A DNA stretch of 17,277 nt from Chloroflexota bacterium (GTDB lineage Bacteria; Chloroflexota; UBA4733). The stretch lies in contig JANWJO010000156.1 in assembly GCA_025449435.1 (NCBI GenBank), forward strand, positions 1 through 17,277. Reading direction: 5' to 3'. Shown here one piece after another: positions 1 to 8,661 of the stretch (positions within the stretch are counted from its first letter, which is position 1; every line of letters begins with the position of its first letter). The position numbers and the translations under genes were made by a program. Below the pieces are notes generated by a model, which was given only the letters and a program-made list of their open reading frames with translations, did not search any database and had not been told where the DNA came from.

Positions 1-1344
1 GAGTGAAAGCGCCGTGAGCGCGATGGCCGGACCTGCCAGACGTGGACCAGCTAGCCTTGACACACCCAGCATAAAGAAAAAGCCGATGCCGCCAATGGCC
101 GGAAACAAGTAGCGCCCTTGTGCCTGACTAAAGGTCAGGTTGTATTGCGCATCAGCGCCAAACACGGCCAGGGGCCAGCACGCGGCAAGCACCATGCTGG
201 CCACCTGCTGGCGACGCAACTGACCGGGCAGCGTACGCAGCCCTCGAATCAACGCCGCTACCACGCCCGCGCCGGCGAGCGCCGACAGCAGCGTGAGCAC
301 TGGGTATACCTGTGGCACAGGAATGCCCATCCAGCCGAACTGAGCCCAGAATGAGTTGAAGGTAATGGAAGCAAAGCGCTGCATGGCCGCCGTGTTGAGT
401 GGCCCCGTGAGTGGTTGCGCCACTACAGCTTGGTTGATACCCAAGGCTAACGGGTCACCAACGCCATACGTGAGCATATTGCGCACAACCCACCAACCAG
501 CAATCAGCACAGCGCAACCTATACTCAGCAATAAAGCGGTCACGGCGTTCAACTCCGGCGTGGTCGTGTGCCGGCCAGCTGTCCACCACCGCAAGATGGC
601 GGCCAGAGCCGCCAATGGTAGCACGACCAAGGTGGTGACCTTCGTAAGCACCGCCAGGCCGATCATCACCCCCAACAAGATACTGAATCGCCAGCCTGCA
701 CCCTTCTGGACCCACCTCAAGAGCAGCACCACGGTCAGTGTGATCAACATGTCGCCCAGCGCATCGTTATTGATCGCTGCCGTCAGGTTGATATGCATCG
801 GTACAAAGGCAACAAAGGCGGCGGTGCCCAGTGCCAGCACGGTCTCGCCGGGCAGCAGCAATCGCGCGAACCACCACGCCCCAACGATGGTTCCCACTCC
901 GAACACGAGCGACAGCGCCCGCAACGCATCCACCTGCTGTTTGAGCGCCAACCCGCTTGTCAAGTTGTGCAGCACAGCCCCAGCAACGTAATACAACGGC
1001 GGCTGGTGTGACTCGTACAGGATGGTCGAAATGTCGCTGCCAGGTGGAAACCGTGCTGACTTCAGGCGGTCGACCAGTTGTTGCGCGTCATCACCTCGTC
1101 GCAGGATCGGCAGTGACTGCCCTGACGCGAGATGCACGATGTAATTCCAATGTGCCGGCTCGTCCGGGTTGTCCCAAGCGGGTGTGACGCGGGCCCAGGC
1201 TATGCCCAATGCAAGGTAGATGAGCACGATGGCCAGCAGCGCCAACAATTGCACGGGTAGCGTCATGGCGAGCCCCGTCGCTGGCCCATCCTTGGCCAGC
1301 GGAGCGGGCTGTGAGCCCAGTTCAGTCGCCGGCGAGTCGATCAC
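1..1344 (-). CDS. GT-C / DUF2142-like integral membrane glycosyltransferase, partial (C-terminus beyond window)
   Basis: The reverse strand is open for 448 codons to the window edge. The protein is a polytopic membrane protein. After a hydrophilic leader of about 26 residues comes a first transmembrane segment (about 29-50), then an extracytoplasmic loop with DNPDEPAH (58-65), then repeated hydrophobic segments and, near the edge, QAQGRYLFPAI. An acidic motif just after TM1 and a late GRYLFP are typical of GT-C enzymes (GT39/DUF2142-like) that move sugars from polyprenyl-phosphate donors outside the membrane. I chose GTG at 1344 because it overlaps the upstream stop as GTGA, suggesting translational coupling. 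ATG at 1266 is an alternative and would start directly at TM1. It is the third gene of a minus-strand operon behind two GT2 enzymes. One of these is DPM/ALG5-like and could make its lipid-linked sugar donor. The exact substrate cannot be read. Confidence 0.8.
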   Translation of the reverse strand, partial: MIDSPATELGSQPAPLAKDGPATGLAMTLPVQLLALLAIVLIYLALGIAWARVTPAWDNPDEPAHWNYIVHLASGQSLPILRRGDDAQQLVDRLKSARFPPGSDISTILYESHQPPLYYVAGAVLHNLTSGLALKQQVDALRALSLVFGVGTIVGAWWFARLLLPGETVLALGTAAFVAFVPMHINLTAAINNDALGDMLITLTVVLLLRWVQKGAGWRFSILLGVMIGLAVLTKVTTLVVLPLAALAAILRWWTAGRHTTTPELNAVTALLLSIGCAVLIAGWWVVRNMLTYGVGDPLALGINQAVVAQPLTGPLNTAAMQRFASITFNSFWAQFGWMGIPVPQVYPVLTLLSALAGAGVVAALIRGLRTLPGQLRRQQVASMVLAACWPLAVFGADAQYNLTFSQAQGRYLFPAIGGIGFFFMLGVSRLAGPRLAGPAIALTALSL

Positions 1345-2132
1345 GTGCGTGCCACGCTGCCGTAGCGCCCCGCTCGCGCATTGAGCCTAATGCGGAGAAC
1401 GTCAAGGAACATCCTTCGGGAGTCGCTCACCAAGCGCACCTTGGTACCTTTCCCGTAGTACCAGTCCACGCCAACTTCCTTGACGCGGTAGCCGGCTCGT
1501 TGCGCCACAAACAGCAGTTCGGTGTCGAAACCGGTTACGAAGCCACCGCGCACGAGCGGTGCATCAGCACCATACACCAGCATCCTGCGAAACAGATCCT
1601 GTGCCACCGGTGTCCGGAACGCCTTGAAGCCACATTGGGCATCGCGGATATCGGGCAACAGCATGCGACTATACAGAAAGTTATACACTCGGCCCACGAG
1701 GTGACGGTACGCCGGTTCGCCGTGCCGCTTGGCGCCCTCGCCTTCACGGCTGCCAAAGGCCACATCAAAGCCCTGGCCCAAAGTCAGCAGCAGGCGCTCA
1801 ATTTGCTCGATCGGCACCGACAAATCAGCGTCCGAAAACACGACGAGAGCAGTCTGGGCCGCCATTATGCCTGTTCGTACCGCAAAGGCTTTGCCTCGAT
1901 GATCATTCTCAATGATGCGTAGGCGAGGCTCGAGGTTCGCCTGCACCTTGCATTGTGCAACCGTGTCGTCAGCGCTGCCGTCATCGACCACAGTCACAGC
2001 CCAGTCGTAGCGTTGCTGCCGAAAGTAGGCGAGGACTCGCTCCAGGTTCGCGGGCAATCGGTTGGCTTCGTTGTATGCAGGGATGACGAGCGTGAGTGAT
2101 GGCGGCGCGCTCACGAGGAGGTCACGCATCAC
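1341..2132 (-). CDS. GT2 glycosyltransferase, dolichyl/polyprenyl-phosphate sugar synthase type (DPM/ALG5-like)
   Basis: The 263-residue protein carries the GT2 signatures in order: LVIPAYNEANRLP (15-27), VDDGS (49-53), HRGKAFAVRTG (78-88), the DxD-type FSDADLSVP (99-107) and QCGFKAF (166-172). This set is typical of enzymes that move glucose or mannose from a nucleotide sugar to a polyprenyl phosphate on the cytoplasmic face. There is no transmembrane segment, so it is probably peripheral. The start is GTG at 2132, immediately after the TAA of the preceding gene; an ATG follows as the next codon (2129), so the choice changes one residue. No strong Shine-Dalgarno is visible, consistent with coupled translation. 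Its stop lies inside the GTG of the downstream GT-C gene, so the lipid-linked sugar made here could be that protein's donor (inference). Confidence 0.9.
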   Translation of the reverse strand: MMRDLLVSAPPSLTLVIPAYNEANRLPANLERVLAYFRQQRYDWAVTVVDDGSADDTVAQCKVQANLEPRLRIIENDHRGKAFAVRTGIMAAQTALVVFSDADLSVPIEQIERLLLTLGQGFDVAFGSREGEGAKRHGEPAYRHLVGRVYNFLYSRMLLPDIRDAQCGFKAFRTPVAQDLFRRMLVYGADAPLVRGGFVTGFDTELLFVAQRAGYRVKEVGVDWYYGKGTKVRLVSDSRRMFLDVLRIRLNARAGRYGSVART

Positions 2133-3095
2133 TTAGCGCGTCTGCCTGGTCAGGAGCGCATCAATATCCGCGTCGGGCACGGATTGTGCACGTTGCATCC
2201 GGCGACGCCAGGCGAGAGCGTCGGGCAAGGCCGTGACGGCTGCTGCCTGCCCGCGTAAGCGAGCCCGAGCTGCAGGTTCTCGGACATGGCGTGCTGCTGT
2301 CACGGCAAGCTTGAACTGCTCAGCGACCATTATTGGCAAGTAGCGCCGGAACAGGCTGCGCGGCATGTTCTTGATAAACACCAGGGGGAAATTGCGCCCG
2401 CAAGCATAGGAAGCGAACGCTCCTCCTCCAGTTGCGCTGCCGTGGTGGTAGATCACGGCCCTGGAGGCGTAGATGCAGTTCCAGCCCAGCAGGTGAGCGC
2501 GAAAGGCCCAGTCTACATCCTCCAGATACGACCCCAAGTGCTCATCAAACGGGCCAACCTCGTCAATCGCGGTGCGCCGATACAGCGCGGCGGCGCCCAT
2601 CGCGCTAAACACCCAGCTGTCCTGATCAAACTGGCCACTGTCGGTTTGCCACACGCCACGGTTACCCGGTATCCCATTGGGCTGATAGAAATCTCCGGCG
2701 GAATTGATGGTGTGCCGATCGCTTAGGAATACCACCTTGCTCGCTACCGATCCTGCCGACGGTTCGCGCTCGAGCGCAGCCGTGAGTTCGTGTAGCCACG
2801 TAGGTGTAGCAACCGTGTCGTTATTGAGCAGGGCCACTGCGTCGCCAGTCGCTTGATCGAGGCACGCATTGAAGGCAGCAGCGATGCCTGGACGGCTTCC
2901 CAACTGCACCCAGCGAATGCCGGGAAAGTGGCGCTTCGCGACGCCCTGTGAATCGTCACTTGATGCGCTGTCCACCACAACGATCTCGTCAGGCTGCCGT
3001 GTTTGATGGCGCAGTGCATCCAGGCATGGGCCGAGGAACTTGGCTCCATTCCAATTAGGAATGGTCACACTCACTCGCAGCGGCGCATCCTCCAC
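2133..3095 (-). CDS. GT2 family glycosyltransferase (rhamnosyltransferase/WbbL-like)
   Basis: The 320-residue GT-A fold protein has SVTIPNWNG (9-17), VDSASSDDS (41-49), LLNNDT (89-94, the metal/nucleotide DxD equivalent), an SAMGAAALYRR segment (164-174) and YLEDVDWAFRA (190-200). The last two match the acceptor-side signature of WbbL/RfbF-like cell-surface polysaccharide transferases. The protein is soluble; donor and acceptor are unknown. GTG at 3095 is the first start after an in-frame TAG about 55 bases upstream, so the N-terminus is fairly secure. It is the first gene of the minus-strand glycan operon, with 0 bp between its stop and the next start. It is divergent from the S41 protease gene across a 165-bp gap. 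Confidence 0.88.
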   Translation of the reverse strand: MEDAPLRVSVTIPNWNGAKFLGPCLDALRHQTRQPDEIVVVDSASSDDSQGVAKRHFPGIRWVQLGSRPGIAAAFNACLDQATGDAVALLNNDTVATPTWLHELTAALEREPSAGSVASKVVFLSDRHTINSAGDFYQPNGIPGNRGVWQTDSGQFDQDSWVFSAMGAAALYRRTAIDEVGPFDEHLGSYLEDVDWAFRAHLLGWNCIYASRAVIYHHGSATGGGAFASYACGRNFPLVFIKNMPRSLFRRYLPIMVAEQFKLAVTAARHVREPAARARLRGQAAAVTALPDALAWRRRMQRAQSVPDADIDALLTRQTR

Positions 3096-3260
3096 TAGCC
3101 CGGCGCACTGGCCCGCACCGGTGGCCTGCCGCTGCGCGCTTGCGGGCTACGCATCGCCGCACTGCACCCTTGGGCAAGTGGCGCGCGGCTACCCGTCGCT
3201 ACTCCGTCGGTACTCTATCATGATGGCCATGCGCACATCTCCAGCGTAAAGGGGTCTCCA
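3096..3260. promoter_or_regulatory. Divergent intergenic region between the glycan operon and the protease/dynamin operon
   Basis: These 165 bp must hold the promoters of both divergent operons, if both start here. TATCAT at 3216-3221 on the plus strand is a possible -10 element about 40 bp before the TTG at 3261, but I see no good -35 at 17 bp (CCGTCG). It overlaps the 8-bp palindrome ATCATGAT (3217-3224), which could be an operator half. I cannot assign a promoter on the minus strand. Confidence 0.35.
3248..3254 (+). promoter_or_regulatory. Ribosome binding site that decides a TTG start
   Basis: AAAGGGG lies six bases before the TTG at 3261. The protein begins MQRSW followed by a clean hydrophobic signal segment, so this rare start codon is well supported. 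Confidence 0.7.
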
Positions 3261-4526
3261 TTGCAGCGCTCCTGGCGTATTTTGCTCACAGCTATTGGCG
3301 CTATGTTGCTTGCTCTTATTGCCTTTGTCGCCGGCGTCGCGGCCGCGCCAGCTGTGCGAGTCACGGTCACAGGCACATCACAAACGACCGAAGCAAGTAA
3401 CGTCGTGCAGCAGTTCGAAGTGTTCTGGCAAGTGTGGAACCTGGTATCGTCCAACTATGTTGACCGCTCCAAGGTCAATGCCAACGTCATGACCACCGGT
3501 GCCATACGCGGCATGCTGAACACGCTCGATGACCCTGGCCACACGCGCTACCTGACGCAGGCCGAATACATCAGCCAGGAAAATAGCTTGCAAGGCCGGT
3601 TTACCGGCATCGGCGTCTCCATCGAACAGCGCGAGTCGTCGATCGTCATCCAGCAGGTGTATCCACAGTCGCCGGCCGCCGACGCTGGCGTGCAGTTGGG
3701 CGACACTATCCTGGCTATCAACGGCAAGTCGACGGAAGGGATGTCCGTTGGCGATGCAAGCACATTGATCCGTGGACCCGAAGGCACCACACTGACGTTG
3801 GACGTGCGCCATGCAGGTGGACAAGCGAGCCAGACGCTCACCCTGACGCGCAAAGCGATTCATCTCACCTCAGTGGAGTGGCAAATGCTGCCGGACACGC
3901 AAGTGGCCGATGTGGCGATCACGTCGTTTAGCGACGGCACGGCCGCAAGTTTGCGCGAGGCGCTTACAGCGGCAAAGTCACGAGGCGCCACAGGGTACAT
4001 CGTGGATGTGCGCGACAACCCTGGGGGGCTGCTGGATGAGTCGGTAGCGGTGACGAGCCTGTTTCTCTCGACCGGCACTGTGCTCTACCAGCGCGATGCC
4101 AATGGCAACGAGACGCGCTATGGTGTGCAATCCGGCGCGGTGGATACGACCAACCCGGTGGTCGTGCTCGTCAACCATAACACGGCCAGTGCAGCAGAGA
4201 TCTTCGCGGCGGCGATACGAGACAACCACCGTGGGCAACTCATCGGCACCACGACGTTGGGAACGGGGACGGTGCTGTCTACCTATCGACTCGTGGACGG
4301 CTCGGCGCTGTTGCTTGGCACGTTGGAATGGTTGACGCCCGATAAGCAGTCGCTGTGGCGCAATGGTGTGACTCCCACCATAGCCGTAACGCCGCCCGCC
4401 AACACCACGATGTTCCGGCCGGAGACCCTAGAATTTCCTATCACGCCAGCAACCGTCTGGGGCACACAAGACCCAATCCTCGCCAAGGGTTTGGAGGTAC
4501 TGGAGACCGCTCAAGCCGCAAAGTAA
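3261..4526 (+). CDS. S41 family C-terminal-processing-like peptidase with PDZ domain; catalytic Lys position is Thr
   Basis: The 421-residue protein has an N-terminal signal/anchor (hydrophobic about 7-29), an S41 helical N-domain (about 45-108), a PDZ domain (about 110-195, with GIGVSIEQ and GDTILAINGKS) and an S41 protease core with VDVRDNPGGLL (248-258) and HNTASAAEIF (306-315), in which Ser310 is the expected nucleophile. CtpA-type enzymes use a Ser-Lys dyad with Lys in a TxGKG motif. Here the motif is TTLGTG and codon 335 is ACG (Thr). The protein may be inactive, may use another base, or may belong to a subgroup with this substitution. I recall FGTG variants in Chloroflexota S41 proteins but cannot verify that here. 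It is expected outside the membrane. It ends 28 bp before the first dynamin gene, so co-transcription is likely. Confidence 0.9.
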   Translation: MQRSWRILLTAIGAMLLALIAFVAGVAAAPAVRVTVTGTSQTTEASNVVQQFEVFWQVWNLVSSNYVDRSKVNANVMTTGAIRGMLNTLDDPGHTRYLTQAEYISQENSLQGRFTGIGVSIEQRESSIVIQQVYPQSPAADAGVQLGDTILAINGKSTEGMSVGDASTLIRGPEGTTLTLDVRHAGGQASQTLTLTRKAIHLTSVEWQMLPDTQVADVAITSFSDGTAASLREALTAAKSRGATGYIVDVRDNPGGLLDESVAVTSLFLSTGTVLYQRDANGNETRYGVQSGAVDTTNPVVVLVNHNTASAAEIFAAAIRDNHRGQLIGTTTLGTGTVLSTYRLVDGSALLLGTLEWLTPDKQSLWRNGVTPTIAVTPPANTTMFRPETLEFPITPATVWGTQDPILAKGLEVLETAQAAK

Positions 4527-4554
4527 ACTGAGGGCCTGAAGGGGATGGGAAGAC

Positions 4555-6522
4555 GTGAGCGTGACGACTTCGGGTGCCTTCCGCCGGGAGCCCATCCAGC
4601 AGCGGACGTCGCGCCTGCTCAAAGCCGCCATCGCCCAAGCGCACGATGCTAGCCTGCCCGAGCCGCCTCAGCGCGTGGTCGAGTTGCAGCAAACGCTGGA
4701 GCGCAACGAGTATGAGGTGCTCGTCGTTGGAGAGGCGAAGCGCGGCAAGAGCAGCTTCATTAACGGCCTGTTGGGTCGCGACGTGTTGCCCACCGGCGTG
4801 TCTCTCTCCACGAGCCAGGTCTTCCAGGTTCGGAAGAGGGAGCCAGAGGCTTACCGCCTGCGGTTCGTGGACGGCACGACCCGCCCGATCAGCATCGAAG
4901 AACTCAAACGATATGGCGCACAGGGCGATGGCTCGTCCGGGCTAACCGGTGGTGATGACAAGACCGTCGAACTCATCGAGGTCGATATTCCCGGCGGCCT
5001 TCTTCCTGATGGTGTGGTCATGATCGACACACCAGGTTTGGGCTCCCTGTACGCCGAACATGCGGTGATCACGAACCGCTATGTGGCACAGGCGCACGCT
5101 GTGATCTTTGTGATGGATGCCACGAGCCCCCTGACCGAAGATGAGCTGCAGTTCCTCGAGCGCATCGCCGGTGTCACATCGAGTGTCTTTTTCGTGATGA
5201 CCAAAATCGACATGTTTCGGGAGGACCATTGGAGTGCCATCCAGCGGCGCAACGAAGAGCTGCTGACGTCCCGTTTGGGCACGAGACTCCCACCGCCCAA
5301 GGTGTGGCCCATATCCAACCGGCGGCTGTTGCGCGCAGTGCAACAGGCGGACAGCGACGCGCTCGCCGCCCGCCATGAGGCGGTAAAAAACGAAACGGCT
5401 GCCTTCCTCACATACATCTCAGCTTGGCAGCCCTGTGCCGAGGCTGTCATCACCGTAGAGGCGCTGCACGACGTCGGCGAGCAAATATTGAGTGAGCGCC
5501 TGGTGGAGGTCACCGAAGAAGGGAAGCGTCGCGCTGCCGAGTTGCTGCGCAAGCGTCAGGCGTTTCAGTTACGCTGGGGCCCTGGTGGCCAGCAACGGCA
5601 GGAACTGCTGAATACCATCGGACTGAGGGTGGCGCAGGGTAAGCGAGCCTTTTCGGATGCCTTCGCCCATCGCAGCCAGATCTTCCGTCCCCTCAACGCG
5701 CGCATTGATGGGGTGCGCTCCTTCGACGAAGCGAACAAGCTGGCGGCGGAACTCCCGCTGGCGGTGTCACTGGCCTGTGACACCGCCCTCACAGCAGCAC
5801 TCCGGGGCATTTACAACGACTTGCAGGGCGCTGTTCGGCCCCTCACCGAAGAAACCCTTTCACTCAGCGTGACCTCGCTGAATCACGCGCCCGAACTGGT
5901 CGGTGACTTCGAACCGGTGCAGTTCTCGGTCCTGGCCGCTATTACTCACGGACTGGGCGAAAGCGCGCCCATCACTCGACTCGCCGTCCCTCTGGTTGGG
6001 CTCCTCGTTGGGGTGATCGCTACATCGGCAGGTGGTGCCACCATCGCTGGATCCATTGGCGTGCTCGCGTCGGTGTTCGTGCAAACGGGCCTGTCGGCAC
6101 TCAAGCTGCGCGAAGGCACCGAGTCGCAACTGGTGGACGCCCGGCGCCAGCTCAGCCATCACCTGGACTTGCTGCGCGAGGAGGCGCAGCGTCACTACAT
6201 CGCGCCCGATATCGCCACTGGAAAGAGCAAAGTGGATGTGTGGTTTGCCAGCGTCGAACAGCAACTCGTCGCTCGCGTCGATTCCAGCGTCGAACAGCGC
6301 TCTCTAGAAGCGCAGCGGGAGCAAGAGGAGGCCGAAAGGCTGGAAGCATTGACTGAGCAGGAGCGACGCGAACGCGCCGTACAGATCACCGGCAGGCTCT
6401 CGTCGTGGCGCCGACTGGGCGAAGAGATCCGCGCCCTACGCAGCGATTTGGAGCACCAAGCCCCGGAAGCGTTTCGCGAGGCGCACCTCCCGGCCCCGCC
6501 GGCCATCAGTGCTGGGAACTAG
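4555..6522 (+). CDS. Dynamin-like GTPase with internal membrane segment (GTPase 1)
   Basis: The 655-residue protein has a Dynamin_N GTPase domain: G1 GEAKRGKS (59-66), a G2-region Thr/Ser-rich switch (about 80-88), G3 DTPG (158-161) and G4 TKID (216-219). Helical stalk sequence follows, then a glycine-rich hydrophobic stretch (about 476-510) that could be a membrane paddle or hairpin, and a charged, probably coiled-coil C-terminus (about 575-640). This matches bacterial dynamin-like proteins (BDLP, IniA, DynA), which bind and tubulate or fuse membranes using GTP. All G motifs look intact. The start is GTG at 4555 with AAGGGG and GGGAAG upstream; GTG at 4561 is an alternative. It ends with TAG immediately followed by the ATG of the Hsp70-WD40 gene. 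With the second dynamin downstream it may form a heteromeric pair (inference). Confidence 0.9.
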   Translation: MSVTTSGAFRREPIQQRTSRLLKAAIAQAHDASLPEPPQRVVELQQTLERNEYEVLVVGEAKRGKSSFINGLLGRDVLPTGVSLSTSQVFQVRKREPEAYRLRFVDGTTRPISIEELKRYGAQGDGSSGLTGGDDKTVELIEVDIPGGLLPDGVVMIDTPGLGSLYAEHAVITNRYVAQAHAVIFVMDATSPLTEDELQFLERIAGVTSSVFFVMTKIDMFREDHWSAIQRRNEELLTSRLGTRLPPPKVWPISNRRLLRAVQQADSDALAARHEAVKNETAAFLTYISAWQPCAEAVITVEALHDVGEQILSERLVEVTEEGKRRAAELLRKRQAFQLRWGPGGQQRQELLNTIGLRVAQGKRAFSDAFAHRSQIFRPLNARIDGVRSFDEANKLAAELPLAVSLACDTALTAALRGIYNDLQGAVRPLTEETLSLSVTSLNHAPELVGDFEPVQFSVLAAITHGLGESAPITRLAVPLVGLLVGVIATSAGGATIAGSIGVLASVFVQTGLSALKLREGTESQLVDARRQLSHHLDLLREEAQRHYIAPDIATGKSKVDVWFASVEQQLVARVDSSVEQRSLEAQREQEEAERLEALTEQERRERAVQITGRLSSWRRLGEEIRALRSDLEHQAPEAFREAHLPAPPAISAGN

Positions 6523-8661
6523 ATGGCGGCGCCTCCCTCTCCACCGGACGACCCGGTTCTGGGTGTGGACTTTGGCACGGCCACCAGTAGCATGGCATGG
6601 TGTAACCCCAGAACGGGACACGCCGAACTATTACGCAACGCTGAAGGCGAGTACATCACGCCGTCTGTCGTGTACTTCGTCAAGGGATCGCATGCCGACC
6701 AGCCGGTGATCCAACTCCTGGCTGATCATCACCTTGTGGTGGGCACGCAGGCTGAACGGCGTCTTGAGGATCCGTCCAGTGATGACCGGCACCGCGTGAT
6801 CGTGAGCGCTAAGCGGGCGCTGACACAAAACACCACCGTCACGTTGCCGGAGGTGCTGGAACCGGTTGCCTCCACCATACCTGCCGCCGCAATATTTGCC
6901 AAACTCCGCAGTGACGCTTCCGAACTGACGTTTCATGCGCCCATCCACCGTGGCATGATTACTTGCCCAGCAACGTTCGACGCGCTCCAGCGAGACCGGC
7001 TACGCGACGCCGCCACCCAGGCAGGGTTCGACGACATCACACTTGTGGACGAGCCCATAGCGGCCGCGATTGCCTTTACGCGCGACGGGTTCAATCCCGA
7101 CAATGCCATTCTCGTCTACGATTTGGGCGCTGGTGCAGTGAACCTGGCCGTGGTGAGCAGAGACGGCAATTCGTTCCGTGTGGCTTTGGAGCCTGAGGAC
7201 CTGCCCTCTTGCGGCGGCGACGACGTCGACCAAGCTCTGTATGATTACCTGGATGCGCGAGCTCGCGAGACGTTGGGCTTTGGGCTCGGCCCGGAAGGGT
7301 TACGCGACCTACGCAACCTCCACCAATGCCGGCAATACAAGGAAGCGCTGTCGTCTACCAGCGAGACGCAAGTCAACCTGCTGCTGGAACACGGTGATCG
7401 CCGGGAATGGTTTCGGGAGACCCTGACTGTCAGCACGCTCGACTCGCTCATCGACGGCATCGTGCGGCCAACGGCCGGACGCACACGTGACCTCTTGCAA
7501 CGGGCTCACAACGTTGGCGTTGACGTTGAGCGCGTGCTCCTGGTGGGCGGATCGACGCGGCTGCCGATCGTGCAACGCATCCTCGCCGAAACACTGCAAG
7601 TTCCCCGTGTACCTTGGGCTAACCGCGATGTGGCGGTGGCACTGGGCGCCGCCTACGCGGCCACGCCCACTGTGGCGGCCACAGTGGACGCACCACGCGC
7701 GTCACCAACCGTCGAGCGTGCGCCGGAGGTGCGCAAGGCACTCCCGCACTTTGCCGAGTTACGCACTGCAGAAATCACTACTCAACCATTGCTGGAGCAT
7801 ATCGCCGTGAGTCCCGGTGGCGAGCAGATTGTTGGTCGCTCCGAGAGGCATTCTTCAGGTACCGCTTCCCACTCGGTGGTAGAGCACGGCCTGGCAGCGT
7901 TCCGTTTGCCACAGCTCGAGCCATCAGCATTCGTGACGAGCGTGGTGACGATGACACCAGCATTCAGCCCGGACGGCAGCCTGGTGGCGTGGCCAACGCG
8001 CGGTGGCATTTCGATACGCACGGCAAACGGCACGCGCCAGTTGTTGCGCGGGCAACATGGCGACGATGTGGAAGCGCTGGCATTTTGGGATGGATCAACA
8101 CTGGCGGTGTCTTACGCGTCACAGCGCTTAGTGCTGTGGAACACGGCCACACGAACCAGTGAAGTGTTTCTCACGGCGCCGTTTGACACGCTCCTACCCG
8201 TAACCTTGTTGGCGGTGTCCAGCCAGCGCCTGCTGGTTGGTGGTGATCGTCAAACCACGCTGTACGATCGAGACACCAAAAAGCCACTGGTGACTTATCC
8301 AGCCTCCGGTGGCCGGGGCCCGTTGCGTAGCGATGCATCCGGACGGTGGCTCGTGCGGGTGGGACCAGATCGCTGTCTCCGCGTGTGGGACATCCAGCAC
8401 GGTGAACTGCACCGGCAGTTCGCACAGTTTAGCCAGCCACCACAATGCCTGATGATGAGCGCCGATGGCTTGCTAGTGGCGGTGGGTATAGGGCCAACGG
8501 TGTACGTGTACGAGCTTGATTCGGGCCGAATGACACAATCGCTCATTCGCCACCGTCAGCCAGTGACCTATGTGGCGTTTCTCCCTGGCAGCAAGCAGAT
8601 CGTGAGTGTGAGTAATGCCCCCGGCGACCGGACTACCGTGGTGCTCTGGACGAGTACTTGA
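6523..8661 (+). CDS. Hsp70-type ATPase domain fused to a C-terminal WD40-like beta-propeller
   Basis: Residues about 12-380 form an Hsp70/actin-fold ATPase: phosphate-1 GVDFGTATS (14-22), Lys97 in SAKRAL (DnaK Lys70 equivalent), connect-1 DEPIAAAIAF with Glu177 (DnaK Glu171), phosphate-2 DLGAGAVN (200-207) and adenosine motif VGGSTRLP (341-348). The DnaK motif DLGGGT is changed: Gly to Ala at 203 and Thr199 to Ala at 205, so nucleotide turnover may differ. No substrate-binding domain follows. After a linker (about 380-425) come about 288 residues with WD-like strands (LVLWNTATRTSEV, LRVWDIQHGEL, VYVYELDSGRM, TVVLWTST), about the size of one seven-bladed propeller. The protein has no signal peptide and is probably cytosolic. 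The ATG directly abuts the stop of GTPase 1. A regulator or scaffold for the GTPases is inferred. Confidence 0.92.
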   Translation: MAAPPSPPDDPVLGVDFGTATSSMAWCNPRTGHAELLRNAEGEYITPSVVYFVKGSHADQPVIQLLADHHLVVGTQAERRLEDPSSDDRHRVIVSAKRALTQNTTVTLPEVLEPVASTIPAAAIFAKLRSDASELTFHAPIHRGMITCPATFDALQRDRLRDAATQAGFDDITLVDEPIAAAIAFTRDGFNPDNAILVYDLGAGAVNLAVVSRDGNSFRVALEPEDLPSCGGDDVDQALYDYLDARARETLGFGLGPEGLRDLRNLHQCRQYKEALSSTSETQVNLLLEHGDRREWFRETLTVSTLDSLIDGIVRPTAGRTRDLLQRAHNVGVDVERVLLVGGSTRLPIVQRILAETLQVPRVPWANRDVAVALGAAYAATPTVAATVDAPRASPTVERAPEVRKALPHFAELRTAEITTQPLLEHIAVSPGGEQIVGRSERHSSGTASHSVVEHGLAAFRLPQLEPSAFVTSVVTMTPAFSPDGSLVAWPTRGGISIRTANGTRQLLRGQHGDDVEALAFWDGSTLAVSYASQRLVLWNTATRTSEVFLTAPFDTLLPVTLLAVSSQRLLVGGDRQTTLYDRDTKKPLVTYPASGGRGPLRSDASGRWLVRVGPDRCLRVWDIQHGELHRQFAQFSQPPQCLMMSADGLLVAVGIGPTVYVYELDSGRMTQSLIRHRQPVTYVAFLPGSKQIVSVSNAPGDRTTVVLWTST

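Noticed and set aside
356..991. Plus-strand open frame of about 210 codons
   Set aside because: It is a shadow of the minus-strand membrane protein, whose continuous hydrophobic segments and DNPDEPAH and GRYLFP motifs mark the true frame.
1311..1922. Plus-strand open frame of about 200 codons
   Set aside because: It lies antisense to the DPM/ALG5-like glycosyltransferase, whose motifs are clear on the minus strand; its translation shows no domain.
3378..3863. Minus-strand open frame inside the S41 gene
   Set aside because: The plus-strand S41/PDZ protein is unambiguous; the antisense frame is a GC-rich shadow.
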